Under the pieces are notes generated by a model. The model was not told the origin of the DNA, did not search any database, and was given only the letters and a program-made list of their open reading frames with translations. A stretch of 64,000 nucleotides of DNA from Synanceia verrucosa (Eukaryota; Chordata; Actinopteri; Perciformes; Synanceiidae): positions 18,731,335 through 18,795,334 of the forward strand of contig CM056562.1 in the NCBI GenBank assembly GCA_029721515.1, given 5' to 3'. Numbering within the stretch: the stretch's first letter is position 1; each line of letters opens with the position of its first letter. The translations under genes and the position numbers were made by a program. Positions 12,101 to 25,200 of the stretch are shown in pieces.

Positions 12101-15100
12101 TTCGTAATAATAGTCCACCTTATTCTGCTTTGTGTCATCTGAAGAAGTAAATCTGTGCTGGAAACAAATCATCCCATCCCCTAGCTCCGGTAATATTGCT
12201 TCAGTCATTTTAAGACCCGTTTTTAGAGCGAGTATGAAAAACCGTGACGACTTAAGAGGGGTGTTTTTGGCAGAGCATGAGTGCGTGCATGTGTCTGAGT
12301 GACTGAGCGTCCTGGACGCAGCGCTGGTCTCTTCCGCTCTGCTGCTGATCGATTACCATGTCTGGGCTCCACAGAGACAGACGTAACTGGCCCTGCAGGA
12401 GGAAACCGAATCAACCTGTGACCAAAGGAAGACAATAAAGCACTGGAGGAGAGTTAACATGACAACAAAAGCCACATCCCATTATTGTTTCCAGTGTTCG
12501 CCCTGAGGGGGGAAAAATGAAACAGATGGTATTCCTTTAAAAACACAACCAGTTTCTATTTCCTCTCTGGAGTAAGTGACTCCACTCATGTGTGCCGCTC
12601 ATCCGTCTCGATCAGTTTTGATTCAAACCTGATGAGTGGCTCATTTGATTAACACTGCCCCCTGTGGGTTACTGCGTCAGTAAGGGTTTCAGAATATCTG
12701 GTGTTTCTGTTGAAGTTTGCCAGCAACATACAGAAATAATCATCAATCTGATTTTCCCAATGACGCTTTTATTTCATGACCCCTGCCCTTCAAGGTAACA
12801 AGCTCAACAATTATGGCTATTAAGTTGAGCCAGTTAGCTTGGGCCAGCTATCAAGTATTTTCATTGTCAATCATATATTTGATTTAATGATCAAAATTAA
12901 AATGTTACAAAAATGGTGAAAAAATGTCATTCAGTGTTTCCCAAAGCCCAAGATGATGTCCTCAAATGTAGTGATTTGTCCAAAAAATAAAAGATTCAGT
13001 TTACTGTCATATACAAGTTAAGAAATCAGAAAATATTCACATTTAAGAAACTGACATATATATATATATTTTCCTCCTTGTTCTGTTCAGTTGATCAGCC
13101 ACACACATTGTGTTTTGTGAACTGCACAACAAAAAGGAACTGAAAAGAAAACTGTTTTTATTTCACCTCCCAGAGAGTCTGTCTCTTGCTGCTCCGATAG
13201 GTGACATTTCCCTTTATGTGTGTCCTTTACTTCCAGCTACTGACAGTGAACCCAGAGCATCGTTTCTCCAGCCTGTCTGACATGCAGACTTCTCCCTACC
13301 TCGCCGACGTCAACTGGGACGCCGTGTACGAGAAGAAGATGGAGGCTGGATTCGTTCCTAATGTTAGTGTGCAGCGACCACATATCAAATCACACACACA
13401 CAAACATGTAATAAACACTTAGAGGCACACACCGGCCCTCTTTCATGTTTGCTGATCACAATGAGCATGTGTAGCAGTTAAATAATACAAAGGAGACTGA
13501 AACATCCATGAGTGTTATCCAGTGTGTTCAGTTCAGTGTGCTCTGTGCATTTTGTCGCTCCTTGCAGCTGATTTATGGCCCTGTGTTTGTGTTTGTAATT
13601 ATCTTGTGTGCACCTCCTGCAGAAAGGCCGCCTCCATTGCGACCCCACCTTTGAGCTGGAGGAGATGATCCTAGAGTCGCGTCCGCTTCATAAAAAAAAG
13701 AAGAGGCTGGCCAAGAACCGGTCTCGAGACAACAGCAAGGATTCACAGTCTGTGAGTGACGACGTCAGCGTCTCATGTTGTTTGATTTGATGTATTAAAA
13801 ACAGAACAAATAGAGCTATCCATCCATCCGTCCATTTTCTACCGCTTATCCTCATAGGGTCGCGGCGGGGCTGGAGCCTATCCCAGCTGTCTTAATGCGA
13901 GAGGTAGGGGACACCATGGACAAGTCGCCAGTTCATCGCAGGGCACATAGAGACTCAAATAGATCTAACACTTCAAAATGCATTAGACTTGATTGGCCAC
14001 GGAAAGATAAAGATCTAAGATCTACTTTATTTCCATTGTTCAGCCTGCTGTTTTCAAAATCCAGCAACACTTTACCAAGATGGACACAGATAGTCTTTGT
14101 CAGACCTAAAAATTATTGGAAGCAAAGAACAGAGAAAAAAATATTTTTTTTCAAATAATGTAGCATTAAATCAGACAGTCAATAGGTTCGAACAAGATAG
14201 GAATAGTTAAATAAACCAGAGGAGCACTCTGTGTGTACATGCATGTAAAGATAGTTGAAAGGAGAGGTCACATTCCTCACATTAGCTAATAATCTGCTTC
14301 ACAGTTTTAGATACAAGAGATAAAATGGTGAAATGCTGCATTAAAAGCATGCTGCTCTGTTGAGCAGTAAGTGTGAAGGTGGAAGGATGTCACTGCATCT
14401 GTTAAAATACTTTTATTCCCTGTGATGACAGAAGGAGCTATTTTTAGCTTTCGGTTCAATTTCGTTATGTTCTGTCATACAATGCTATGATTTTCTGTTT
14501 TCCCCTTAATTTGATCTTTGTAGCCTTGTGCAGATCAGGTTAGTGCTGTTGTCAGGATGCAGGTGCTAAAAGCAAATGATTATGATGAGGACAAAAGCAA
14601 ACTGATTAAATTATAATCTGCTGCAGAGCAGTGCTACACATAGATGCTGCACACATGAAGAGGCAGGGTCGGTCTAACAAATAACAATGCTGCTCAGGTT
14701 TACCTTGGTCTCCGCTCTGTCAGTTCCTGTCAGAATTGTATATTTTTAGATTGGACGTGAGACAAATCCCAGCATCTTATTTTTTTTTTCCTTGGCTGTT
14801 GTGAATTATCTCAGCTCAGCAGACAAAATCAATGAGTTATTGTGCTAGTGAATGTAAAAATAGACTTACTGTACAGACATACTAGCTGCGGGCATCCTGT
14901 AAGTACGCTGATTATCTTTTGAGATCATAAATATCCCCAAAGAGGCAATAGTCTATATTTTGCTCCTATTTTAAAACATATTACATCCTAATCAGGGGGA
15001 GATGATATTATTGCAGTTTTTCTGCACTTCTGTGATTGAGGGTTTGGGGGGGTTGCTTCCCCAGGGCTCTCAACATGGTGACGGCTAGCAGCTAATGGTG

Positions 15101-15832
15101 CAAACAGCACCAAACACAACAGTGCTGGCAGCTCCTGCAACAGTGTTAATCTTGTGGGAAACTGCAGGATTGATGATACCATCCTCACGTCTCTGTGTTT
15201 AAGATGTTTGTTAAATCCATAGAGAAAACAAAATTCAGAAATGACCCTTTGTACCCTCTCCATCTGCAATAGTTGCCTGGCAACGGCTCAGTGAATATAT
15301 GGTAAATTGACATTTTTGCACTTAAGAGGTGAGAAGATAGCAAAACACCTTTTAGGAACTGGTGAGCGTTGGAGGTGCTGGTAGGTGAATTCATGTTTCC
15401 CACTGTTTCCAGTCTTTATGCTAAGCTAAGCTAAGCTAACTGGCCACTGGCTCCGGCTAGATATTTGCCATAAATGAGTTGTTTTCATCTACCTGACATT
15501 TTATAGCCTGAAGGATTGATCTATCATGAAAAGAATAGGTAGCTTCAACCCTGACAGTGTTTACTCCTTTTTTAAGGCTCCATCCTCAGAAATGTTCCAA
15601 AACAAAGTTATTGAACCAAATGATGAATTGGGTGCAGAAAAGAATGTGATAATTAATACGTGAGAGAGCTCTGAAACCAGAATTATGTACAGCACTGGAG
15701 TCTCTTTGTCTTGTCTTAAATTTGATTGAGACATTATTTACCACAGGCAGGAGCTCTCCTCTCTGTATCTATGAGAAACAGCCTGTTCCCTTCAGGCAGT
15801 CATCATGACATCAGTGTTATTAACGTCAGTCC

Positions 15833-15876
<44 letters not shown>

Positions 15877-17889
15877 ATCAGTGCTGATCTTCAAGGAGTG
15901 TGTACCTCTAACAATAGCAGGGTTATGAGACTCGTTGTCTGTGTGTAGCACATACGTGCACGTTGTAATAATGTACTCCATTATTATCAAGATTATTAAA
16001 TTATGAAGCCTTCACTGCTGTTGTCATGGCCTCAAGTGCTTTCGGAAATATGAGCTTCTATTTTTGTCTCGGGCCAAACATCCAATTTGAGGAGGGCTCA
16101 CAAACAATTCAGGACTTGTTTAAAAAGAGCAGCGAAGGGTAAAAAGGAAATGAGGGAAAAGACATTTTCACCTCAGAGGTCATAAAGTTGACTGATTCAA
16201 GTTGACACAAAGTTTCCTCTGCAGCCCTTAATGATGGTAACGAGGTTGATGTTGATGCAGAAGATGATGATGATGTTTTGTCTGTTTACTGCCCGCAGGA
16301 GAATGACTACCTACAGGAGTGCCTTGAAGTGGTGCAGCAAGAGTTCATGATCTTCAACCGAGAGAAGTAAGAGAAGCAGCCGACCGTCTAGAGTTTACCC
16401 TTCTGTCAGTCAACGTTGATGCAATAACACAGTTATTATTCTGCTGGACCGAACGCAAAGGGCAAAATATCAAGAGAATTACACAAATATTCATTTTTAA
16501 TAAAATAAACATGCGTAAACATTGGTGATCAGATCACAAGTGAACAACTCTTAGTTCACATCTGGCATCAGAATGTCAGTCTTGTGTGATCACTAATAAA
16601 CACGTACATCATTTCTATTTGTGAAGAACAAATGTGTTGTTTTAAACCGGCAGGAGGCAGCCATGCAATGTTGACTGAAAATTAAAATTAAAAACAGTAC
16701 AGGCTGGGTCTATTCTTTGGCCCGTTTTACAGAAAACCAAAGCGCCAAGATGTTTGACACACTCGTCATATATCTCTAGACCTCAACATTGTGGACCAGC
16801 TGGACGCTGTTAAAAAGAATAATATATATAATTTCTATTTACAGGTAACATGAAATGATAAAAGCACTGATTATGAGGATATTAAGGAGAATATATATGA
16901 AACAGCCTGAGGGTTTGCTTGCAAACTGTGGTCATCTGATCATTCATGTTTCTTGTCAGACTTTATTGAATTAGTTTCTGTTTCCAGACCTCTGCAATTA
17001 CTTTGGGAAATACAACGTCATCAGAATTGCTGGATGTAATGCGCGCATCTATGAAAATAATACTAACGTCAGTCCATGTAGTGTATCTGGATAAAGTTAC
17101 TGGTACATTCATTCTCTTATAGAAGAGGATTGCATATTATTGTATTACAGCCAAGCCTCTTAAATAAAAGGACTTGGGAATGTATCACAGATGACAGAAG
17201 GTTTTTAAGCATTTTAAGAGCCTGCTAAGGCTAAATATGATGTATCTATTCTTATATGTCAGTAAAATATACACAGTACCTCATAAATATAGACTGTGAG
17301 GTCAATATATCATTGAGTATGTGTCCTCTCTGTGATGCAAAGGGAGGAATATTGCTTCAGTGCTGCTCTAAATTATTGCCTCATTTATTATTGACCGGGT
17401 CCTGCCTCTGCAGCTCACTGAAATCTTTCTGTTTGGCAAATGTCTTATTATATCCGTTTGCTCTAATTAATGGCAATCTACTTCTATTCATAATGGAGGG
17501 CATAATGTCTAGAATCAGTACCATGTAATAGGCTGATTACATACAGCTACTTAGTGGTTCATTCCTTTCTGAAGGCCAAATGTGCTTCCAGGAGGTTTTC
17601 AAATCAGACAGATGCAGAGCTTCTCATGTGGTTTAATACATATTCATGCAGGATATGTGGTTATATATGTGTCTCCATCTGTCCCAGGTTGAACAGGCGT
17701 CAGGAGGAGGGTCAGGAGGAGGCCGGGGGTGATGACGCCAGCGGAGACGGGGAGGGAGAGGCCGAAGCCGGGGCCACAGACGATGACGCTCCCGAGCCAG
17801 AACCCGATCCCGATCCCGAGCCGGAGCCCGAGTCCTCCTCCAAACTTAGCATGTGTGGCTCGGTGTGCTCCTCACCCGGCAGCTGCTAG
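4294..17889 (+). CDS. stk32c: Serine/threonine kinase 32C (YANK3), 3' part, nine exons
   Basis: Exons: 4294-4467, 9046-9083, 10053-10142, 10695-10798, 10930-11046, 13237-13362, 13623-13751, 16299-16366 and 17688-17889. Phase is kept at all junctions, giving about 348 residues to the TAG stop. The product is an AGC-related protein kinase of the YANK family. The frame opens in the hinge region (YSFQDEEDMFMVVDLLLGG). It then carries the catalytic HRDVKPDN loop split by the 4467/9046 intron, DFN in place of DFG (a YANK family trait), the APE motif, a WWSLGV helix, and the conserved tail KGRLHCDPTFELEEMILES with a KKKKR basic run. The C-terminal MCG-x-V-C ending resembles that of human STK32C and points to the C paralogue rather than A or B. 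The last exon adds a very acidic Pro-Glu/Asp tract (PEPDPDPEPEPE). The first exons (N-terminus, ATP-binding lobe) are outside the window. Substrates are not known from the sequence. Confidence 0.93.
4540..4793. mobile_element. MITE copy 1 (TAGCCTGGTC termini, 9-bp target duplication)
   Basis: The element is 254 bp and begins TAGCCTGGTC and ends GACCAGGCTA, a perfect 10-bp terminal inverted repeat. It is flanked by GGACATTTC (4531-4539) and GGATATTTC (4794-4802), which differ at one base, so a 9-bp target-site duplication. It lies in the stk32c intron after the first visible exon. It has no coding capacity. A 9-bp duplication is typical of Mutator-like elements, so a MULE-derived MITE is a reasonable inference. 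Confidence 0.75.
6745..6925. repeat. Interspersed repeat of a common teleost type
   Basis: Intronic. Phrases such as 'ttgcctcaggggggtttaca', 'gtaaggaaaaaaactcccc' and 'aaaacaaatggaagaaa' match a pattern I remember from abundant fish interspersed repeats. The boundaries are approximate and no target duplication was identified. Confidence 0.4.
8113..8190. repeat. (TG)n microsatellite
   Basis: A nearly pure TG dinucleotide run in the second visible stk32c intron. The open frames of repeated VCVCVC or HTHTHT residues across it are artefacts of the repeat. Confidence 0.95.
9088..9131. repeat. (GT)n microsatellite next to a splice donor
   Basis: A GT run that begins only a few bases after the donor GTAAGG of the 38-bp stk32c exon at 9046-9083. 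It is polymorphism-prone sequence right beside a very short exon. Confidence 0.95.
11209..11453. mobile_element. MITE copy 2 (same family as 4540-4793)
   Basis: The element is 245 bp with the same TAGCCTGGTC...GACCAGGCTA termini, and is closely similar to copy 1 for most of its length, for example 'attcgctgattggccaggat'. It is flanked by a perfect 9-bp duplication GCAGCTCAT (11200-11208 and 11454-11462). It lies in the intron after the exon ending at 11046. The intact duplication makes the boundaries firm. Confidence 0.8.
13818..13960 (-). repeat. SINE fragment (tail part), minus orientation
   Basis: A (TCCA)n run followed by 'ttttctaccgcttatcctca' and 'gctggagcctatcccagctg'. This is the 3' portion of the same repeat seen complete at 30709-31076 (minus) and 37543-37898 (plus). 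The tRNA-like head is missing. It lies in the stk32c intron after the exon ending at 13751. Confidence 0.75.
15836..15873. repeat. (TG)n microsatellite
   Basis: A pure TG dinucleotide run in the stk32c intron before the exon at 16299. Confidence 0.95.
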
Positions 17890-20800
17890 CGCCACATCGC
17901 CTCACAGTGACGATCGCAGGCCTCTCTGGTGCTGCAGTGTTTGTGCCATGCCAGTAGATACACTCTCACCTCTCTCCTCTGTTGTAGCCAGGAGCGACGA
18001 AACGCACAGCAGGGTGACTGACGCACAGCAGGACCCCCACCATTTCCCACCCTTTTTTCCCCTGTAGCATCATCCGGTAGGGCATGAATGAAACAGATCT
18101 CCAGAGAGTCCCAGTCTACTGTACCCATCCGCCCTAGAGTAAGCTCTAACTTCTATGCAATGTTTCAGTATAGCATGACAAATAAGGTATCACTTTAGGA
18201 GGCGTTCACGAGCAGGAAGCTCAGCGAGTCTCATGATGACATCCTGAGAAATAGTAACTTGGTTTTTAGGGGGAGTCGGTGGTTTTTGGTGGAGACGCTT
18301 CGTCTCTCAGCCTTCCTGTTCAAAATCTGATGGGGGCGACTGAATTATTCAGCACACACAGGGACTCAGTTTGTGTTATTGCCTTGTCTTCAGTTCACTC
18401 CCCCTCTTCCCCCAGCATCTTTCATGTAATGCGTGCCCTAATTCAGAACAATCGTGTCTCCCGGAGCACCTTCCTTGTGTCACTACGCCTCTCCAAGACA
18501 CATTTACAGTGTTTGTGGCTGTTTTCAGTCAGCCCAAGAAAGCGTGGCTAGTTTTCATGTCATAAGCCTGTTTAAAGTGGAGCCTGTTGATGATAATCAG
18601 TGTTTGTTCATCACACAGGATGCGTTAATAGGTTGATTTAGACAACTTTCTTTTTCTGAGGCTTTTTTTTTTTTTTTTTTAGGATGACATGGTACTGTAA
18701 TCTTTGGGAGATCAGTACAGCAATCAGAATGAAAGGTTTTGCTTGTCACTGTGTCTGTAATGGTTTAGTATTTTAGCCCCGCAAAGTGGCCGTGCTCTGA
18801 CTCAGCGTTCAAGAAACTCTGCTCTGAGGACTTCTGTAAATGCAAATCACCAACAATCACATCTTTTAAGAATCTATGAGAAAGCTCTGTTTTCTCCACT
18901 GGATGTAATCATCTCTTTAAGTGCTTGATTAGTATGAAGATCATCTCCCCTGTAGAGCTTGTTTTCAGGGCTGTACTTAAATGTGTAGCTGTGCCCTGTC
19001 GGTACTTCAAATTGTATATTTGATCTAGTCTATTACTGTCATAGTGATAGTGGCACATTTATGGTGGCGCCATTAATCTCAGTCTGAACACCTGGGAACA
19101 TGTAGCAAAGGTTCACCTTAAAACCCTAAGGCCTAATAAAGTGGAAACCATGTAAATAGCATACAGTGTAGGTAACTAAACTTTCCACAGTTTTATGTGG
19201 GACTGCGAACTCGACATATAAACTAAAGGAAGAGCTGCGTGAAGCCTCGTACTGCTTCGCTCGGCTCTTCTTTTCCAAGTGTGCAGGCACAACTTGTAGG
19301 CAAAATATGCCAAAGCTTTTCTACCATTTGCATAACCATTTCTAAGGAGCTGTGAATGTGTGAGTGTGTGTGTCTCTTTTTCCCAGCATAACATAAAGTC
19401 AGTGTTCCTTCTGCCAGTGAAATACTATCATACGTACAATCATATTATGATTATGTATAAAATATCTATTTCAGGTAAGGGGGTAGCCTTAAAGTAATTA
19501 GTAAGACTTTTTGGGAAATCCAGCGTTGCCAGATGTACCTCTGTTCGATCAATAATGCCCCAAAGTGCCATATTGTACTATAATTTGATAATTTTGGGAT
19601 GCTTACAATTAGTAGGTGGTTTTAGTCTCATTTTAACTTAAACATTTATAGATGAATCTGTTTTTAATATACATCTCTTCTCACGTGACCTTTTTCCAGC
19701 CAATCACACTTCATGCAGGCTCTGATGTTGATTGAACATGGACTCGCCAGCGTGGAGTTTACTTGACTTGAGAGGTGACTTTGAATGCATCAGTAAGCCC
19801 AGTTATTTATTTGACTAGCTTAGTTTACAGCCATAACTGTTTTCATGTTTAATAGGAACAGGCTACCAGTCTAATTTTATCACAGTAGGCTATTACAAAA
19901 ACTGTCAGACTGATGGACTTAAGGACACAAACCCACTCCCTCACATCATAGCGACAGCAGGTTTGTTTTAAAAACACCCAACATGGGTAGATTTGTTGTC
20001 AAAAGTTGCTCATATATATATTTTTGAAAGTATACATTTCCATCTATTTGTTCTTGTGGTTATGACTCGATAATTTTCCTCAAATACTTATATAATTTGA
20101 AAGCTCTGCTACGATAGTTTCCCATCTGGCAACGCTGAGTAAGCCTCTTGGCTATCTTTGCAAGAATTATATGAGAAGATGCTACTTTCATGTCCGTACG
20201 TTAAAGGGATAGGACAGGATTTGTATGTCGTGAAGCGGGGTTGTGTGAGGTACTCATCTATAGTTTGTGTGTTAAAAACGGTAGATGATGGTTGGTTCAC
20301 CCCCAGCTCGTAGGAACAGACAGGAATTACTGCACAGAAGCAAAGCAAATGTATTTAACCATCTAAAAGAACCTTTAAATATCAACATCAGTCCAAGTGT
20401 AGGCTAAATTCAGAATATTTTTGCCAGTTTACCTTACTGTCAGACAGCCCTTTCAGACGGGCAACTGAAGCCATTGATGCACTCACCAAAGCCACCAGAC
20501 TCCATTGAAAAATAAATGTAATTTTACCTCACAGAACACGGAGGTTGTTGGTCTCGATCAGTTTGTTAGTTTGTACTTTCAATTAACTTTTCTGGCATTG
20601 TAATAATAGTTGATGAGAGTGGTATCCATCATCTCATCTCACTCTCATAAGGAAAGCAAATAAGCCTATTTCCCAAAACGCTGAAGTATTTCTTTAAATG
20701 CTATAGACTATGATTAGATTAAGAAGCTTCTTTAATAAAGGGAACAAAAGTGGCATTTTCAAAGTCTGCCAAAATATACGATGAATTAAATAGTCTGGAG

Positions 20801-22218
20801 CCCTGTGCTTTTTTTTTTTTTTTTTTTGCATGTACCTTTACAGTATAAGCCTGTTTTTGCCAAAGCCTGGAGCTTGAGCCTTACTGGCTGGTATGTGCAT
20901 GCACAAGCTTTAGGTGACAGCTCAGCTGACTATAGACGCAGCCCAAATCTGAGTATAACTGGCCTGTGAGACTCGTTCTGGACAGTGAGTTTTGTGAAAT
21001 TTAAACTGTACAAAATCGTGTAATCCCAGTGTTATATGGCCGGCATGATATTTTTAGATGATATGCAGTACCTTTTGGCATCCTGTAGGTTGTCTTAATG
21101 CTTTGTTCAAGTATACCGTACCCTGGATGAGTGGAATGAGGTCAGCAGTTGTGTTTGATGCTCCGCTGTGGGTTAAATGTTGCGTTATTGACTGTGCAGC
21201 AAACGAGGAATATGGGGCAGGTTTTCACTTCACCCCAACACAGAATTTGCTGCATTATTGAAACACTGAATGTCTCCATTTGTGGAAAAGAAAGCTCAGT
21301 ATTTCTAAGACTCATTAAATCAGTTTACACATCATCAGAGTCAACAAAGGCCTGAAGTGGATGTGTAATTATATGTTAATCATTTGTAAATGGATAATCA
21401 CTGATTTTGCCTTTCATTTAAGTGTAGCTTTCCTCTAAGTTACAATACTAATCAGTGTTTTGGGCATTTGTTACTTGATATCGGTGATCATTTCCTCATT
21501 GGACTGTGCTTGCAAACCTCCCGACATGTTTATTTATGTGTTAATGTTCTGGATGCCGTTAGGTGTTTCAAAAAAAAAAAAAATTAAATAAAAAGGCATT
21601 GTGCTAGTGTTTGACCAGCAACAGCATGTCTCCTATTCAGCCATTTTTCCGATGGATGCTCTCGAGGTGTACCATACTGTAGATGTCTTAACTCTGTGGA
21701 TACAGTTTTCAAACTCAGTGCCCTGTTGAGAAAACAAATTGATAATAAGAAGAAATGTGATTTTATGCCACTCTTTCCCCCCTCTTGATCCTATTTTGCA
21801 TAATGTTCTTGTGCTGCAGGATTTTTATGGGGAATCAGTGAAAAGCCTTGTTAATGTACCAACTGAAACTGCTCCGTGTTTAACAAAAAAAAAATGCTGC
21901 TTCAAATGCTTTGATAAAGAAATAAATCTTCCAGTAACTTGGTGTCTCTTGTGTTGTTATTTCCAATAGAAGGAGATGAAGACAAATTCATGGCTTTGAA
22001 TATTGACTGCAAGGGTAAGAGTCTGAATCTATGACTGGAAAAGACACGAGGCAAGCTTGGTATGTATGGTGCGTCCACTTTTAAGATAAAAAAAAGATTT
22101 TGATACAGTACGTGCATACATATTTTAAAAATATCTGCGTTTATGACATGGAAACATCCTTCAAAGTCAAAGTGCAAGAGGCTTCTTGAGTCCCTCCTCT
22201 GTCGGTGTCTGCTCAGTT
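17890..22218. other. Region between the convergent stk32c and plac9 stop codons
   Basis: It should hold the stk32c 3' UTR on the plus strand and the plac9 3' UTR on the minus strand. Plus-strand AATAAA is seen at 19135-19140, and AAATAAAA after an A-run near 21585; either could end stk32c. There are poly-T runs near 18662 and 20810 and a repeat at about 20197-20700. No further coding exon was recognised. Confidence 0.5.
20197..20700. repeat. Probable interspersed element, about 500 bp
   Basis: It starts 'ttaaagggataggacagg' and ends 'gctgaagtatttctttaaat', with weakly complementary ends (TTAAAG...CTTTAA). Internal phrases such as 'gaggtactcatctatagt' and 'ctcactctcataaggaaagc' resemble a non-autonomous element I remember from fish genomes. 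The boundaries are approximate and there is no transposase. Confidence 0.4.
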
Positions 22219-25200
22219 TTAAGACCTCTGCCCTGGGTCCTCCAGGATATCCACTGTCTTTCCTGTATTGTCTAACAGGGGGCGCCACTCTGGGGCTTCA
22301 ATGGCATCCAGAAGAGCAGCCAGCTCAACCTCCAACTTGTCAACGGTGTCCTCCACTTTCTGCAGGACACAAGAGAGATAGTTGTGTGGTTTACATGAAT
22401 TATACATTAATAAGTTGTAGTATGAATTTTAGAGTCATCACCCATGAATAATACAGTCACTTATTGATATGAATAATACAGCTGCCCAAACAGCGAGTAC
22501 GGTAAGGTCAAAGTAAGTGTGGGGTTCGTCACATGAATGTGGACTCAACTCAACAGTGCTTTTTGGAAAAGTCAAGAAATCATGGAGTTTTTGCGAAGTG
22601 TGGATGTGGCATCAAGCCACAGCTTTGTCAACATTTTACTTGAAAGTTTTTTAGGCAGTCTAACATGGAGGGAACGCTGTCATTTAACAGTGAAGCCAAC
22701 AGAGTAATAAGGGGTAAAAAAAACAACATCCTGAATCCTGGTGGTTTTAAACCACTGAGTGCTGAATGTGAGGCAGTTTTGGAAACAGCACCTTCTCCAC
22801 CACATCCAGGCGGCTGTGAAGGTTTGTGTGCTCCTGACAGGCGCTTGAATGCACCGCTTGATGCTGCACGTCGGGCTCAGGTCCTGCAAACAGAAAAGAT
22901 GCATGTCTGAGTGATTTACAGTCTCTTTGAACCAGCACAAAAGCCATGATTTCAAAATTAACTCAACATCTGCATTTAAAACGGGTATTTACAGACTTTT
23001 GGTGTGGAGTTGCATGTTCTCCCCGTGTATGTGTGGGTTCTCTCTGGGTACCCCGGCTTCCTCCCACCATCCAAAAACATGCATGGTGGCTAACTGGCTA
23101 ATTTAAATTGACTGTAGGTGTGAATGTGAGTGATTGTCTGTCTCTATGTGTCCTATGATGAACTGGAGACCCTGGACAAGTCTCCAGTTTTTAAATGCAA
23201 ATTGGAAGCATTTCTATTGTCTCTGAACAGCTCTCAACATGGCTCCCAGCTAATGGCGATAACAACAAAATATCTTGATTGAGACATGGGAGGAGGGGAC
23301 CAGAGGGTGGAGGCTATTTTCCGCTATCACTGATGCTATCACTGACGCTATCACTGTCGGTGGCGCTATCTCAGCAACCGCCATATGAAAGCAGCGGCTG
23401 TAAGCTAGCTACTGGGGCATGCTAACATTCGCTAAAAGCCAGCCTGACAGTGTCAACAAAGCAAAGAAAATCTGCGATTACAACACACACGGGTAGACAT
23501 TACTCCTCTAATATCTTTTTATAGAGAATAGTAGTTTGCTGCCATTTTATTAATGTTCTAGACATCGAATTTAGGGCAACAGTCGGTTAGCTTTGCTTAG
23601 CATAGCTTGACTGGATAGATGGGTGGAAACTAGCCTGGCTCCAGAAAATAAGCCTTCCAGCACATTGAAATCTCAGGAAATGTGAGCAATAATGTGCTAA
23701 TTAGTCAAGACAAATAGAAATGTTGGTGTTTGCTAGCTAGCTTTCAGCTAACGTTTGTACAGAGAGGTAAGCTAATCTAACCTGTTGCTGACTGTGGCTT
23801 CATATTTAGCATATGAGAGTCGCACCAATGTTCAAAAGTATGCCAAATGTTTTTTTTTCCTTTGGTGCTACAGTAGGCTACAAAGCAAAGTCATGTCAGT
23901 ATGAGATGAGAAAAATATGATTTTTGGCTAATGTTTGGTTTGTTTCCAGCTCAAATAATTATTTCATTTGTTATATTTTCACTTTTTGCTCATGATAGCA
24001 GCAGAGTCTAAACGAGGATAAATGTGTGCAGCAGTCAGGACATGGAGGAACGCCATCATGCTCCTGGTGTGAAGTCATTCAGCGGGGTGGGGGACCGGGG
24101 CCACATGCAATGTTTGAGCCATTTTCCTCCTCACAGATATGTTTTCAATTATCCTGTCCTGTCACTGTTATTTACAGCTGATGCCTGAGAGCAAGTGTTG
24201 TTATCGGATATTAATGCCACTAAATCATCACATCGTTGCTGGTCACCGATGATCAAACATGGATATGCTTTCACCTTTTCTCTGAGAAAAGTCCCATCTT
24301 GAAGTTTTCTGTTAACACCAACTCCCTACAGCAGCCATTCCCCACCGTCATATTACTCATTTTGTCCTCTCTGTTTCACTGTCCTCATTGGAAAACAGAG
24401 CTTCACATGTGCACACTTGGAAATACAAACTTTCAAACAAAAACACCCAAAGTCTGCTGTCACATAAACACATACGGTGGCTTTGTTCAGCAGCAGCTAC
24501 ATCTGGAATGGGCTAAAAAAAAACTAAAGACGAAATGTATCTGCAGGCTTTCATGAGCGGACATTTATCTTTCTTTATTTGTTGCTGCTATAGATACAGG
24601 AATCATTTCTCAGCTGCAAACAGTATCCTTCCTAACAAGTCATTTAATCCACCACCGACCCTCAAAATCGTTTCTTCCTTGAGCAATACAAGCTGTGCCA
24701 GCAGAGTCGACCAGAAAATGAGTCCCACATCTTATTCTGCACGTTGTCCCCCCGTGTACAGCCATGCCTTGGCTTCAGGCTGCCTTGATTTTACAGCGAT
24801 ATCCCATGGAAACATTTTACAAGCTCCATTACGCGTACTGGAGCAGTGCCAGGTTCAGTACATGCAGGAAGCAGGCCAAGAAAGAGCGATGGAGGGATGC
24901 ATGGACGGTACAGTAAATAGATTTTCTCACTGAGCGGACAAAGCGGATGCCTGCTCTGGTGTGTCGTGCACGATGGAGGTTTGGTTGAACTGACTCAGGG
25001 GGTGAACCTCACCTGCTCTGGTTCAGCAGATTTGCTACACAGTGTCTGGAGTTAGTTGTGTTTTTTGTTGTTGCATTTCAAAACAAACCACAGTCTTCAG
25101 TCGCAGCAGAATCGTGCTGCTGGTTTACCGATCAGCACAACAACAAACCCCCCTCACCTCAAAGAAACCACAGCTGTGCCTCCATCTCAGTGTTGATGTG

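Noticed and set aside
24535..24933. 132-codon open frame in plac9 intron 1
   Set aside because: No domain, no splice-site support and no family resemblance.
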